A DNA stretch of 64,000 bases from Bin87 sp026710825 (GTDB lineage Bacteria; Chloroflexota; Dehalococcoidia; Lucifugimonadales; UBA3495): the NCBI GenBank assembly GCA_965232815.1, contig OZ247427.1, positions 2,294,001 through 2,358,000 of the forward strand. The letters run 5' to 3'. Position 1 is the stretch's first letter; the number at the start of each line of letters is the position of its first letter. A program made the translations under genes and the position numbers. Of the stretch, positions 37,116 to 47,415 are shown piece by piece. The notes under the pieces were generated by a model. It did not search any database, had not been told where the DNA came from, and worked only from the letters and a program-made list of their open reading frames with translations.

Positions 37116-37735
37116 AAGGCGATTGCGCTGACCGGGGTTCGTTGACTTCCACAGTTCTTTCAGGTCTGTCAGGATCTTGACCGCCTCGGCGGCGTCATCC
37201 AGTTCCGGGGCGTAGATCGTGGTCAGTTCAGCCTCCGCGCATCTTTGCGACTCTTACAACGTTCCTCGGAAAGGTCGCCTTCCACGTACAGTTCCTGAGC
37301 CCGTGCGATCTTTCTCCGCTGAGCCTCGCGCCTTTTGAGGCTTTCGTTCCGGTCGGTTCCTTCAACGTGCGGTCGGAGCGAGAAATGCTTGTGTATTTTT
37401 CGAACAACCCGACGACTCGTAGGCGGGCGTTCGGGTTTATGTGGCAACCGGTGTGGGTTGCGCCGATGCCTAGGCCGAAGCAGTTCGCGTCGCAGTGTGA
37501 ATAGGCAAAGGGAGACTCCCCGTCGAACATTCCCTGCATTGCCCTCCCCCGCAATCCTTGCCTGCGTGGCATGAAAGGGCGTCGGAGAAGTACCTGGCAA
37601 GAGCGCGGAGCATGATCATGAACAACCTGCCCCCTTTGGCGTGGAGAAGCCTGTGCCTTGTGTGATGGACGCATAGGTCACGTTGTTCTGGAGGAGCCTT
37701 CCCAAAGCCTCCGACACGGAAGTGCGTTTGGCACC
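36962..37735 (-). pseudogene. Degraded serine recombinase of an older ssrA element
   Basis: Fragments of a recombinase related to 33744-35411, spread over different frames. Recognisable pieces, N to C: GAKRTSVSEALGRLLQNN then VTYASITQ near 37660-37735; YFSDALSCHA; GRAMQGMFDGESPFAYSHCD and THTGCHINPNARLRVVGLFE (37400-37540); KRREAQRRKIARAQELYVEG (37250-37330, another frame); then TTIYAPELDDAAEAVKILTD and VDLENRVVVGF. The catalytic N-terminus, the zinc-ribbon region and about 200 central residues are missing, and at least two frameshifts occur. It reads through the distal att site into the HTH tail. It abuts the SWM-repeat pseudogene at 37740. Confidence 0.85.
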
Positions 37736-37739
37736 AGCG

Positions 37740-39314
37740 TTACGGGGCGTTCACACGGTGGTCGGCTTGGTCGGGCACGGCGCGGTGATCCACCGACGCG
37801 TCGGCGGTATCCCCGGCGTTGCGCACGGACGCCCCATGTATTGAGCTAGAGTTGACGGCGACCTCTATGTAGTCGCCGGGGGCATAGCTTAGGAAAGGAC
37901 CGGGATCGCTGATGATTTCGACGCTGTCGATGTGGGGCGTTATGGGATAGAACGCTGCCACGACGTGGGTGGTCCTGTACCTGTCGGGCTCGACTGCGGT
38001 GATGCGGGTTTCGTTGTAGCCGTGATCGAGCGCGAATTGGTGGCCGACGGCGTCGGGATCGGTGTCAGCCGGGATAATTATCAGCTGCGCACCGTCCGCG
38101 GTTGTTGCGCCCACGGTGGTCGTCGTGATCCCGAGGTCCGAGGTTCTGAAGTAGAGCGGCTGCGACGGGTTGAATTCCGGATCCAGGGTTATGCCGGGTA
38201 GGTCGAGGGTTTCCAGCCTGGGGCTGGAATTCTGCTGTCGTCCGTCGATCCAGCGATCCTGGATCACGCCCAAGGCGAAGTGCCTGAGGCGGGCGGGTGC
38301 GCCGTCGGTGGCATGGGTGATCGAACCTTTGGCCGCGGTCAGGCGGTTGGCGTCCAGGTGGAGCTTGAGCCTGCCACGTTGTTCCTTGTAGAGGTCTGCG
38401 GGAACGATGTACTGGAAGTATAGGTTCCTGCTGCCGGCCCCTTGGAAATGTTCGAAGTCCAGCGTCTGGTGGGCGCTCACGTCGGGCCGGGTGTTCACGC
38501 TGAGGATCGGTCTTCCCTTCGAAAGGTCCATGTTGACCGGATGGTCGAAGATCACTCGCATTGCGATTTGGTGGCCGACGCCGTGCGTGTCGTTGGAACC
38601 CGGGGCCGGCTCAGAGAGCATTTCGATTCCCAGACGGTCGGATGGACTCGCGGCGTGCGGTGGATGTTGACTGTGTACGTCCAGGGTCTATGTTCGTGCC
38701 TGGAGGTCGTGATCGTCGCCGCGTTGTCGCCTTCGTTCAAGGCGATCTGGTGGCCGGGTATGCCCGTGTGGGCATCGGCGGGCTCGATCACGAACCAGCC
38801 GTCGGCGGTTGTGGAAAGCTCGATGAAATTGTTGCTGGCGCAGCCTTGTATGCATGTGATGTCGACTCGTAGCGTGTGGACGGTTCCAGTTTGATCTTAT
38901 TGGGATCTGTGAATTTGTAACCAGCGTGGTTGGTGAACTTGTTGCTGTTCGTGAGGGTGGTGAGGACCGTGCCCTTGTCCTCCCACTTGCGTATGGAGGC
39001 TTGCAGGCGGATGTATTTCTTGCCGTTGCTGCGCTCGATCTTTACGGTGATCGAGCTCAGGCGATTGCCGGCCTCGGGTCCGGTGGTGAACTACTGTTGG
39101 ACGAACAGGTCGTGCTTTTGGAGGCGCATTGATCCGTCGTCGTCGTTGGCGAAGTTGACGACGAGCCGGATTTCTGCCTGGGCCTCGGCCGCGGGAGCTG
39201 AGGTGAAATTGGCAATCAGCACGAAGGCGACGCAGCGAGAAGCGCGGCAGCCAGCAGCGGGCCGGCGGCGGATCGTGCGCGTGGGTTTCGATCCGGTTGG
39301 GTTGATAAAGGCAT
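37740..39314 (-). pseudogene. Decayed, shortened paralog of the giant SWM/cadherin-like protein
   Basis: A damaged copy of the protein encoded at 39457-50258. It starts MPLSTQPD at 39314 (the intact copy starts MPLPADLD), has a signal-peptide-like stretch, then RLSSITVKIERSNGKKYIRL matching RLHSIDVKFGTSVDKKYIAL. Damage seen: a frameshift in the signal region, an in-frame TAG near 39096 (QQ-stop-FTTG), a frameshift near 38880, another near 38600-38650, and an internal deletion inside the last repeat. The final 293-residue open part (37740-38621) ends DHRVNAP, like the natural end DHRVNTP of the large copy. It lies directly downstream of that copy, so it probably arose by duplication. Confidence 0.8.
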
Positions 39315-39456
39315 TGGTGGTTCCTTATGCGGCCGGCGCCGGGCTTGTGGCCTTAAGCGCTCGGGGTGTTACGGTGATTCGCCGGCAACGACGCCACGCG
39401 GGATGGGCTATGCTCCGGATGCGGCGGGGTGTCATCGCCGGCATGGTTGCGGCGAT

Positions 39457-42400
39457 TTACGGGGTGTTCACCCGGTGGTCGTGCTGGTCCTCGACCCAGG
39501 GGTGTTTGACGAAGGCTTCGTCAGTCTCGCCGGCGGCGGTGATAACCGAGCCGTTCAGTTGCAGTCCGTTGGAGCGCATGTAAACTCCGTCGTCGTCGCG
39601 GTCTTCGGCTACGACGGTGTAGTGGAAGTGGAGCGTGTCGCGCGTGGAGTCCTGGGCTGAGTATTGGGCCAGGCGCAGCGTGTCGCCGATGATCAGCCGG
39701 AAGAAGGGCGACCCGCCGGCGGTGTTCAGGTCGATGTCGTCGTTGAACCTCACGGTCGCGGTGATCACATCGCCGGTGCGGTAGGTTCTGTCATCGCCGG
39801 CGTCGCTGGCGAGGGCCAGCTTGGTGATGTAGCGGTAATGTCTGGGCAGGATTTTGTGGTCAGGGTAGTGGCCGTCGTGGCGGCCAGGCCGGTCGTGGTC
39901 CAGGATTGCGTCCCTGCCGGTGGTGGCGTGCCGTATGGTGCTGCGGCCCGTGTGGAGCTGGTTGGCGGGCATGTAGATACCACTATGGTCCCTGGTTCTC
40001 TGTGGAATGGTCCATGAGTAGTGCAGCGTCTGGCTGCCCGAGCCGCTCGAGTAGCGGAGGTAGGGCGCGTTGTCGGCGCCGCGGGATTCGTCGACGCGCA
40101 GGCGCATGTATGGCCGGCCGTTCGTTGTGTCAACCACAACGTCGGAGTCGAAGGTTACGCTGAACGATATGGTTTCGCCGATGCGGTAAGTGTCGCCGTT
40201 CCGGGGACTGGACGTGATCCTGACGCCCCGGTTGATGATGCGTGGTGCGGCGTTCACCCGGTGGTCGGGCTGGTCGTCCAGTTCCAGATGGAACAGGTTG
40301 GCGTGGAATGTTTGGCCGCTCAGGTCGACCCTGACGCTCTGGCCCGAGATCGAGTTTCGGGGGATGGAAACGCCGTCCGGGTCCCGGTCCTGTTCGACCA
40401 CGGTGTACGAGAAGGTGAGGACGTGGCCGGAGGAATCGGTGCTCGAATAGTGGGCTTCGCGCTGGCTTTCGCCGATGGTGAGTGGCAACCAGAGCTCGCC
40501 GCTGGGGGTTTCGAAGGTCACGGTGACCGGCTGGTCGAACGTCACGGCCGCGGTGATGACGTCGCCGGCGGCGTAGGTCCGGTCCGCGCCCGGGTCGCTG
40601 CTGATGGCGAGCCCGGTGATCACCGGCCGGGTGGCGGCGATTGTAGATCCGTCCACCTTGTGTCCGGCGAATATACCGGGCGCCGGGTGTGTGAGGTCGG
40701 CGTCCGTGCCGATCTGGGAGTGGGTGATCGACGCGCCGTCCGGGTTGACGGCGTTGGCTGCCATGGATACGCCATCGTCGTCGCTGTCGGCCTGGACCAC
40801 GGTGTACGAGAACACCAGGCTGCGGTCAGACGAACTACTGGCGTCATAGGCGGCGGTGCGGAGGTTGTCGCCGATGGTGAATTCCAGGTACGGAGCGCCG
40901 TCAATGACATCGACCGTCACGTCGGAATCGAAAGCCACGATGAACGTGATGATTTCGTTCCGGCCATAGGTATCGTCGGAGGATGGCGTGGATGCGATCT
41001 GCACTCCGCCCGTGACGATCAGCGGGATCTTGTTGACCACGTGGCCAGGATTGTCGGGGAGGGCGGCGTGGGCCAGGGACGCATCGACTGTGTCGTCGCT
41101 GTTCCTGATAGTTGCGCCGTTCAGCGAAATTGCGTTGGCGGCAATGGATACTCCGTCCTGGTCGCTGTCTTCTGCGACGACGGTGTAATTGAAGTGCATG
41201 TCGATGGTTCCGCTAACGGAGCCGACGTATGCGGCGTTTCGCACCGCGTCGCCGATGGTCAGCGCGATGGTCGGCGTCCCGTTGGTTTCGTCGATGCTCA
41301 CCGCCTCATCGAAAGTCACGATGACGTTGATCGTGCTGCCGGTGATGTAGGTCTGGAGCCGGCTGGGATCGCTGCCGAACTCGATGCTGCTGATCATGGG
41401 CCGCGGGATGTTGATTGTGCTGCCGTCGACCTTGTGCTCAGCGAGGGTTCCGCTGTCGCCGGCCGGGTCGTGCCTGAGGTTGGCGTTCCGTCCGGTGGTG
41501 ATGTGAGTGATGGTTCCGCCGTCTAGGAACAACTGGTTGAGGCTGATGAATATTCCGTTGTCGTCCCGGTCGCCTGATTGGACGGTGTAGTCGAATTCCA
41601 GTGTCTTGGTGCCGGAGCCGCGGGCGTAGCGGAAGCGGGCTCTGTCGTCGTCATCGTGGTGCGTGCCGAACAGGACGTCGACCCGGGGCGTGCCGTTGGT
41701 GGTGTCCACGACAACCACGGAGTTGAAAGTGACGCTGATGGTGATGGTCTCGTTCAGGCCGTAGGTCTCGTCGCCCAGGGGAGACGACGTGACGTCGACG
41801 CCGTTGTTGACAATGGCCGGGGCCCGGTTGATTCGGTGGCCCGTCTGGTTGGGTAGCGCCGGATGGGTCAGGTATACGTCGTTTGTGGTTCCGGCGTACC
41901 TGATGGTGCCGCCGTCCAGCGTCAGGGAGTTGGCCGCTATGGACGGGCCATTGTTGTCCCGGTCCTCCGCGACGATGGTGTATGAGAAGGTGAGGATCAG
42001 ACCGGTTGCGTCGGTGCTGGTGTACGCGGCGTTGCGGGTCCGGGAGCCGATGGTGAGCGGCAGGTAGGGCGTGCCGCCGGTGGTGTCCACCGTCACCGCT
42101 TCGGTGAACGTGACCGCCACGGTAATGGTATTGCCGGTGGCGTAGGTGGCATGGATGCCGGGGTTGCTGCTGATGCTCAGGTCGGTGATATCCTGCCGAC
42201 CCACCTGGTGCTGCGGGAACACACCGTTGGTCCCGGGCAGCGGGTGGCTGAGATCTGCGTCCCTGCCCGTGGTGAAGTGTTTGATGGCGCCGTTGTTGAG
42301 CGCCAGGGCGTTGGCCGCGACGGATACGCCATCCGCGTCCAGGTCGCCGGATACCACGGCGTAGGAGAAGGTCAGGATGCGGTTGGCGGCGTCGATGGTG

Positions 42401-45400
42401 GTGTAGGTCGCTTGCTTTGCAGTGCTGCCTACGGTGAGCGCCAGGCTCGGTGTACCGTTGGTGGTATCCACGATAACGTCGGAGTCGAAGGTGACGCCGA
42501 ATGTGATGGCCTCGCCGGGCGCGTAGAGGATGCCGCTGGCGGGAGTGGACGTGATGTCCACGCCGTCAGTGATTATCAGGGGTATCTTGTTGACCAGGTG
42601 GCCGGTCTGGGTTGCCAGCGCCGCGTGGGTCAGGGACGCGTCGACGGTGTCGGCCTTGTTCCTGATGGTGCCGGCGTTCAGCGCCAGCGAGTTGGCGCTG
42701 ATGGATATACCGTCCTGATCGCTGTCGTCGGAGATCACGGTGTAGGAGAAGGTCAGGACCGTCTCGCTGGAGTCGATCGACGTGTAGCCGGCGCTGCGGG
42801 CAGTGTCGCCGATCGTCAGCGCGAGGCTGGGGGTGCCGTCGGTGGTGTCCACCGAGATTGCTTCGCTGTAGGTCACGGCGGCGGTGATCGCGTCGTAGGT
42901 GGCGTAGGTGTTGTCGGTTCCGGCGTTGCTGGTAAGCACGACGCTGGTGATCGTGGGCGCGTCAGGAATGGCGTCGACCTTGTGACCGGCGAACAACCCG
43001 CTGGTCCCGGGCAGTGGGTGGCTTAGATCCGCGTCCCTGTCCGTGGTGGAGTGTTTGATGGTTCCACCGTTGAGGGACAGGGCGTTGGCGGCGACGGATA
43101 CGCCGTCCGTGTCGAGATCGCCGGCAACCACGGTGTAGGAGAAGCCGAGGGTCTCGCCGTTGGCGCTGGTCGAGTTGTAGGTGGCGGTCTTGGAGGCGCT
43201 GCCGAGGGTGAACGCCAGCAGCGGGAACCCTCCGGTGGTGGTTACGGTGACTGGAGCATCGAAGGTGGCGGTGAACGTGATCGTTTCTCCGACCAGATAG
43301 GTGTCGCCGGATGCGGGGTTGGATGTGATCTGCACGCCGCCGGTGACGATTAGCGGTATCTTGTTGACCAGGTGGTCGCTCTGCATGGAGAGGGCCGCGT
43401 GGGTCAGGGACGCGTCAACGGTGTCGGCTTTGTTCCTGATGGTGCCGCTGTTGAGCGCCAGCGAGTTGGCGGCGATGGCTATGCCGTCCTGGTCGCTGTC
43501 GTCGGAGACCACGGTGTATGAGAAGGTCAGGGTTGTTCCGGCGGAATCGATGGTGGTGTAGCCAGCGCTGCGGGCGTTGCTCCCAACGGTGAGCGTCAGA
43601 CTGGGCGTGCCGGTTGTGGTGTCCACCGCGACGGCTTCGTCGTAGGTCACGGCGACGGTGATCGCGTCGCCGGTGGTGTAGGTGTCGTCGTCGCCGGCGT
43701 CGCTCCTCAGTGTGACGCTGGTGATGGCGGGCACGTCGGGGTCTCCGTCGGCCCGGTGGTTGGGGAAACTGCCGCTTGTGCCGGGCAGCCCATGGCTGAG
43801 GTCGGCGTCCTTGCCGGTGGTCGTGTGCTTGATCGTGCCGCCGTTCAGCGCCAGGGCGTTGGCGGGAACGGACAGACCGTCCTCGTCCATGTCGTCGTCC
43901 GCCACGGTATAGGAGAAGGTCAGGATCCGTTTCGTGGCGTCGATGCCGGTGTAGGCAGCCTGACGGCTGGCGTTGCCGAGGGTGGTCGCCAGATACGGGG
44001 TTCCGTCAGCGGTGTCGACGTCGACGTTTGAATCGAAGGTCACGGTGAAGGTGATCGTTTCGTCGAGTTGGTAGGTGACGCCGCTGGCGGGAGTGGACGT
44101 GATCTGCACGCCGCCGGCGACTATCAGCGGTATTTTGTTGACCACGTGGCCGGTTTGGGTATCCAGAGCCGTATGGTCCGGGGATGCGTCCATGGTGTCG
44201 CCGGCGTTTCTGATCGTTCCGGAGTTCAGGGCGAGCGAATTGGCCGCGATGGTTATGCCGTCCTGGTCGCTATCGTCGGAGACCACGGTGTAGGAAAAGG
44301 TGATCTTACGGCCGAGGGTACCGGTTTCCGTGTAGCCAGCATCCCGGGCGTTATCGCCGATGGTGAATGCGAGGCTGGGTGTGCCGTCGGTGGTATCCAC
44401 CGTGACGGGCACGTTGTAGGTCGCGGCCACAGTGATCACGTCGCCCGTGGTGTAGGTGCCATCTGCGCCGGGATCGCTGGTGATGTCGAGGGCGGTGATC
44501 TCCGGGCTGGACACCACGATCTTGACGCGGTAGGTGTAGGTCGCGGCGCTTGCCGTCGTGACCGTGACCACAACTTCCTCGGGCTCCTGGGTGAGGTCCA
44601 CCTGGTGGCCGGTCGCTTCGGTGTCGGAATCGGCCGGCTGGATGGTCACGGTGTGGTCGGCCGGCGCGGTGGCGGTGACGGTGGTGCTGGTGGCGTCTGC
44701 CGGGAACGTGGCAGTGTAGCGGAGTACCGTTGGGGAGAAGTTAGGCGCCAGGGTCCCGCCGCTGAGCGAAAGGTCGGACAGGTTGGTGAAATCGGCCAGC
44801 AGCCTGCCGTCCAACTTGTGGTTGCCGAAAGTTATCTCGGAGACAGGGTCGGGATGGGAGAGCAGGGCGTCTATGCCGGTGGCTGCGTCCCGGATGGTCC
44901 CCCCGTTGAGTTGCAGAGCGTTGGCGCGGATGCGGATGCCGTTGTTGTCCCTGCTGCCTTGAGAGACTCGCCATTCGAACTGCAAGGTCGAAGATCCGGA
45001 GCCGCGCTGGTATTCGGCCTTGCGGGTGGCCGCGAGTCTTCCGGCGTTGCCCACTTTGAATGTCATGGTGGGTGTGCCGTCTGCGGTGTTCACCACGACC
45101 GGGGACGTGAAGGCGACGCTGATGACTATGATCTCGTTGCGCCCGTAGGTGTCGGCGGCGGCTAGCGGCATGGAGGTTATGGTCACGCCGCCGTCGGCGA
45201 TGGCGGGGGCGGTGATGATAGCGCTGGTCAGCGCGATGTTGACGCGGTACACCCGGTCTGTGGAGTCTGTCCTGGAGACGGTGACGGTGATTTCGTCGGG
45301 CGCCTCGGTCAGGTCCACCTGGTGTCCGTCGGTCTCGGTGTCGGAGTCTGCCGGCTCGATGGTTATGGTGGTGCCGGACTCTGCGGTGGCGGTCACGGTG

Positions 45401-47415
45401 GTGCTGGCGGCGTCTGCCGGGAACGTGGCGGTGTAGCCAACGGTTGCTGGATCAAATGTTGGCGAAAGGGTGGCGCCGCTGAATGACAGGGCGGAAAGAC
45501 TGGCGAGAGCGGGAAGCAATCTGCCGTCCACCTTGTGGTCGGCGAAGATGCCGTTTCCGCCGGGCAGCGGGTGCGTCAGCAGGGCGTCGGTCCCATTGGT
45601 CGCGTGCTGGATGGTACCGCCGTTCAGTTCGAGAGAATCAGCGAGGATTTGGATGCCGTTGTTGTCCCTGTCGTTGGCGCGAACTCTCCATTCGAATTGG
45701 AGCGTGGCAGATCCGGTGCCGCGCTTGTATTCGGCTTTACGGTTCCGTGATTGGAGGCCGGCGTCACCGATCCTGACCGACAGAGTCGGCGTTCCGTCTG
45801 TTGTGTCCACCGCTACTGGCGTCGTGAAGGTGACACCGATGACGATGATGTCGTCACGGCCGTAGGTGTCGCCGTCAGCATAGGGGGTGGAGGTTACGGT
45901 CACGCCGTCGGCGGCGATGGCGGGTGCGACCGGCGATCCGTCCGCCCGGTGGTTGGGGAAGCTGCCGCTAGTGCCGGGCAGCCCGTGGCTGAGGTCGGCG
46001 TCCTTGCCGGTGGTCGTGTGCGTGATTGTGCCGTTGTTCAGTGCGATGGCGTTGGCGGGCACGGAAAGCCCGTCCTCGTCCAGGTCTTCGGTCGCAACGG
46101 TATAGGCGAAGGTGAGGATCCGTTTCGTGGCGTCGATTCCGGTGTAGGCGGCTTGCCGGTTGGCGTTGCCGAGGGCGAGTGCCAGGTACGGTGTTCCGTC
46201 GGTGGTGTCGACTTCTACGTCGGAGTCCAAGGTCACGGTGAACGTGATCGTTTCGCCGGCCTGGTAGGTGTCGCCGCTGGCGGGATTGGACGTGATCTGC
46301 ACGCCGTCTGTGACGATCAGCGGTATCTTGTTGACCAGGTGACCAGTCTGGGTGTCGAGGGCCAGGTGGATCAGCAAGGCGTCGGCGCTGTCGTCTCCGG
46401 CGGTGATTGAGCCGCCGTTGAGATTCAGCGAGTTTGCGGCGATAGACACGCCATCCTGGTCGCTGTCCTCGGAGACCACCGTGTAGGAGAAGGTGAGCAC
46501 CTTGCCCGACTCGTCGGACCCGGTATAGCTCGCGGTGCGGGCGGTGTCGCCTACCTTGAGCTTGAGCGGGGGGGTTCCGTCGGTGGTGTCAACCGTGACG
46601 GGCACGTTGTAGGTCACAGTCGCGGTGATCACGTCACCGGTGGCATAGGTGCTGTCAGAACCGGGATCGCTGCTGATGGCCAGGGCGGTGATCTCCGTGT
46701 CGGACAGGAAAGTCTTGACGCGGTAGATGTACGTAGCGGCGCTCGCAGTGGTAACCGTGACGATAATTTCCTCGGGCTCCTGGGTGAGGTCCACCTGGTG
46801 TCCGGTCGTTTCGGAGTCGGCATCATCCGGCTGGATGGCCACGGTGTTGCCGGATGGCGCGGTGGCGGCCACGGTGGTGCTGGTGGTGTCCGTCGGGAAC
46901 GTGGCCGTGTAGCGCAGGACCGTCGAGTCGAAAGCAGGCCGAAGGGTTCCGCCGCTGAGCGAAAGGTCGGACAGACTGGTGAAATCGGCCAGCAGGCCGC
47001 CCCTCACCTTGTGGTCGGGGAAGTTGATGACGGGGTCAATCCAGGGGTTTGTCAGCAGGACGTCTGTGCCCGTGACCGCGTCCCGGATGGTTCCGCCGTT
47101 GAGCTGCAGAGCGTCGGCGAGGATGCCGATGCCATTGGTGTCCCAGTCGATGCGTCGGACTCTCCATTCGAACTGCAGGGTGGATGATCTCGAGCCGCGC
47201 TGGTATTGGGCCTTCCGGTGGAGCGGAAAGTACGTGGGGGTAGCCACCTTGATGGACAGGGTAGGTGTGCCGTCCGTTGTGTCCACCACGACCGGAGACG
47301 TAAAGGTGACGCTGACGACGATGATCTCGTTGCGGCCGTAGGCGTCGGGGAGCGCCAGCGGAGTGGAGATTACTGCCACCCCGCCGTCGGCGATGGTGGG
47401 CCTGTTGCCGTCCAC
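39457..47415 (-). CDS. Giant SWM/cadherin-like repeat surface protein, C-terminal part
   Basis: 2652 residues, the larger part of a gene split by a frameshift near 47491. It contains about 18 repeats of 90-110 residues with the core pattern TYxxGDxIT...VTVDTTDGTPxL...FSYTVVxxDxDxxGVSIxANSLxLNGGTI, resembling SWM-type (SwmB) beta repeats. Three cadherin-like beta-sandwich domains open LSDLSLSGGTLxPxF or similar. It ends DHRVNTP with no anchor motif. Asp-rich loops suggest calcium binding. The present first codon (GTG) is only the first start after the shift; the true start is in the segment ending at 50258. Probably secreted and surface-attached; an adhesion or matrix role is inferred. Confidence 0.8.
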   Translation of the reverse strand: MDGNRPTIADGGVAVISTPLALPDAYGRNEIIVVSVTFTSPVVVDTTDGTPTLSIKVATPTYFPLHRKAQYQRGSRSSTLQFEWRVRRIDWDTNGIGILADALQLNGGTIRDAVTGTDVLLTNPWIDPVINFPDHKVRGGLLADFTSLSDLSLSGGTLRPAFDSTVLRYTATFPTDTTSTTVAATAPSGNTVAIQPDDADSETTGHQVDLTQEPEEIIVTVTTASAATYIYRVKTFLSDTEITALAISSDPGSDSTYATGDVITATVTYNVPVTVDTTDGTPPLKLKVGDTARTASYTGSDESGKVLTFSYTVVSEDSDQDGVSIAANSLNLNGGSITAGDDSADALLIHLALDTQTGHLVNKIPLIVTDGVQITSNPASGDTYQAGETITFTVTLDSDVEVDTTDGTPYLALALGNANRQAAYTGIDATKRILTFAYTVATEDLDEDGLSVPANAIALNNGTITHTTTGKDADLSHGLPGTSGSFPNHRADGSPVAPAIAADGVTVTSTPYADGDTYGRDDIIVIGVTFTTPVAVDTTDGTPTLSVRIGDAGLQSRNRKAEYKRGTGSATLQFEWRVRANDRDNNGIQILADSLELNGGTIQHATNGTDALLTHPLPGGNGIFADHKVDGRLLPALASLSALSFSGATLSPTFDPATVGYTATFPADAASTTVTATAESGTTITIEPADSDTETDGHQVDLTEAPDEITVTVSRTDSTDRVYRVNIALTSAIITAPAIADGGVTITSMPLAAADTYGRNEIIVISVAFTSPVVVNTADGTPTMTFKVGNAGRLAATRKAEYQRGSGSSTLQFEWRVSQGSRDNNGIRIRANALQLNGGTIRDAATGIDALLSHPDPVSEITFGNHKLDGRLLADFTNLSDLSLSGGTLAPNFSPTVLRYTATFPADATSTTVTATAPADHTVTIQPADSDTEATGHQVDLTQEPEEVVVTVTTASAATYTYRVKIVVSSPEITALDITSDPGADGTYTTGDVITVAATYNVPVTVDTTDGTPSLAFTIGDNARDAGYTETGTLGRKITFSYTVVSDDSDQDGITIAANSLALNSGTIRNAGDTMDASPDHTALDTQTGHVVNKIPLIVAGGVQITSTPASGVTYQLDETITFTVTFDSNVDVDTADGTPYLATTLGNASRQAAYTGIDATKRILTFSYTVADDDMDEDGLSVPANALALNGGTIKHTTTGKDADLSHGLPGTSGSFPNHRADGDPDVPAITSVTLRSDAGDDDTYTTGDAITVAVTYDEAVAVDTTTGTPSLTLTVGSNARSAGYTTIDSAGTTLTFSYTVVSDDSDQDGIAIAANSLALNSGTIRNKADTVDASLTHAALSMQSDHLVNKIPLIVTGGVQITSNPASGDTYLVGETITFTATFDAPVTVTTTGGFPLLAFTLGSASKTATYNSTSANGETLGFSYTVVAGDLDTDGVSVAANALSLNGGTIKHSTTDRDADLSHPLPGTSGLFAGHKVDAIPDAPTITSVVLTSNAGTDNTYATYDAITAAVTYSEAISVDTTDGTPSLALTIGDTARSAGYTSIDSSETVLTFSYTVISDDSDQDGISISANSLALNAGTIRNKADTVDASLTHAALATQTGHLVNKIPLIITDGVDITSTPASGILYAPGEAITFGVTFDSDVIVDTTNGTPSLALTVGSTAKQATYTTIDAANRILTFSYAVVSGDLDADGVSVAANALALNNGAIKHFTTGRDADLSHPLPGTNGVFPQHQVGRQDITDLSISSNPGIHATYATGNTITVAVTFTEAVTVDTTGGTPYLPLTIGSRTRNAAYTSTDATGLILTFSYTIVAEDRDNNGPSIAANSLTLDGGTIRYAGTTNDVYLTHPALPNQTGHRINRAPAIVNNGVDVTSSPLGDETYGLNETITISVTFNSVVVVDTTNGTPRVDVLFGTHHDDDDRARFRYARGSGTKTLEFDYTVQSGDRDDNGIFISLNQLFLDGGTITHITTGRNANLRHDPAGDSGTLAEHKVDGSTINIPRPMISSIEFGSDPSRLQTYITGSTINVIVTFDEAVSIDETNGTPTIALTIGDAVRNAAYVGSVSGTIDMHFNYTVVAEDSDQDGVSIAANAISLNGATIRNSDDTVDASLAHAALPDNPGHVVNKIPLIVTGGVQIASTPSSDDTYGRNEIITFIVAFDSDVTVDVIDGAPYLEFTIGDNLRTAAYDASSSSDRSLVFSYTVVQADSDDDGVSMAANAVNPDGASITHSQIGTDADLTHPAPGIFAGHKVDGSTIAATRPVITGLAISSDPGADRTYAAGDVITAAVTFDQPVTVTFETPSGELWLPLTIGESQREAHYSSTDSSGHVLTFSYTVVEQDRDPDGVSIPRNSISGQSVRVDLSGQTFHANLFHLELDDQPDHRVNAAPRIINRGVRITSSPRNGDTYRIGETISFSVTFDSDVVVDTTNGRPYMRLRVDESRGADNAPYLRYSSGSGSQTLHYSWTIPQRTRDHSGIYMPANQLHTGRSTIRHATTGRDAILDHDRPGRHDGHYPDHKILPRHYRYITKLALASDAGDDRTYRTGDVITATVRFNDDIDLNTAGGSPFFRLIIGDTLRLAQYSAQDSTRDTLHFHYTVVAEDRDDDGVYMRSNGLQLNGSVITAAGETDEAFVKHPWVEDQHDHRVNTP
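43720..47410. repeat. Higher-order duplication inside the giant repeat gene
   Basis: The block at about 45900-47400 recurs at about 43720-45210, an offset of roughly 2.19 kb. Both contain, in the same order, an SWM repeat (NEIIVxSVxFTSPVVV), a cadherin-like domain (LADFT then LSDLSLSGGTL), an SDPG-type SWM repeat and a GGVQIT-type repeat ending SGSFPNHRADG. Nucleotide identity is high in places, for example around 43760-43960 against 45950-46150. Confidence 0.7.

Noticed and set aside
40021..41526. 501-codon plus-strand open frame
   Set aside because: Antisense to the giant repeat gene; its Gly/Val/Asp-rich repeats merely mirror the repeat protein's codons.
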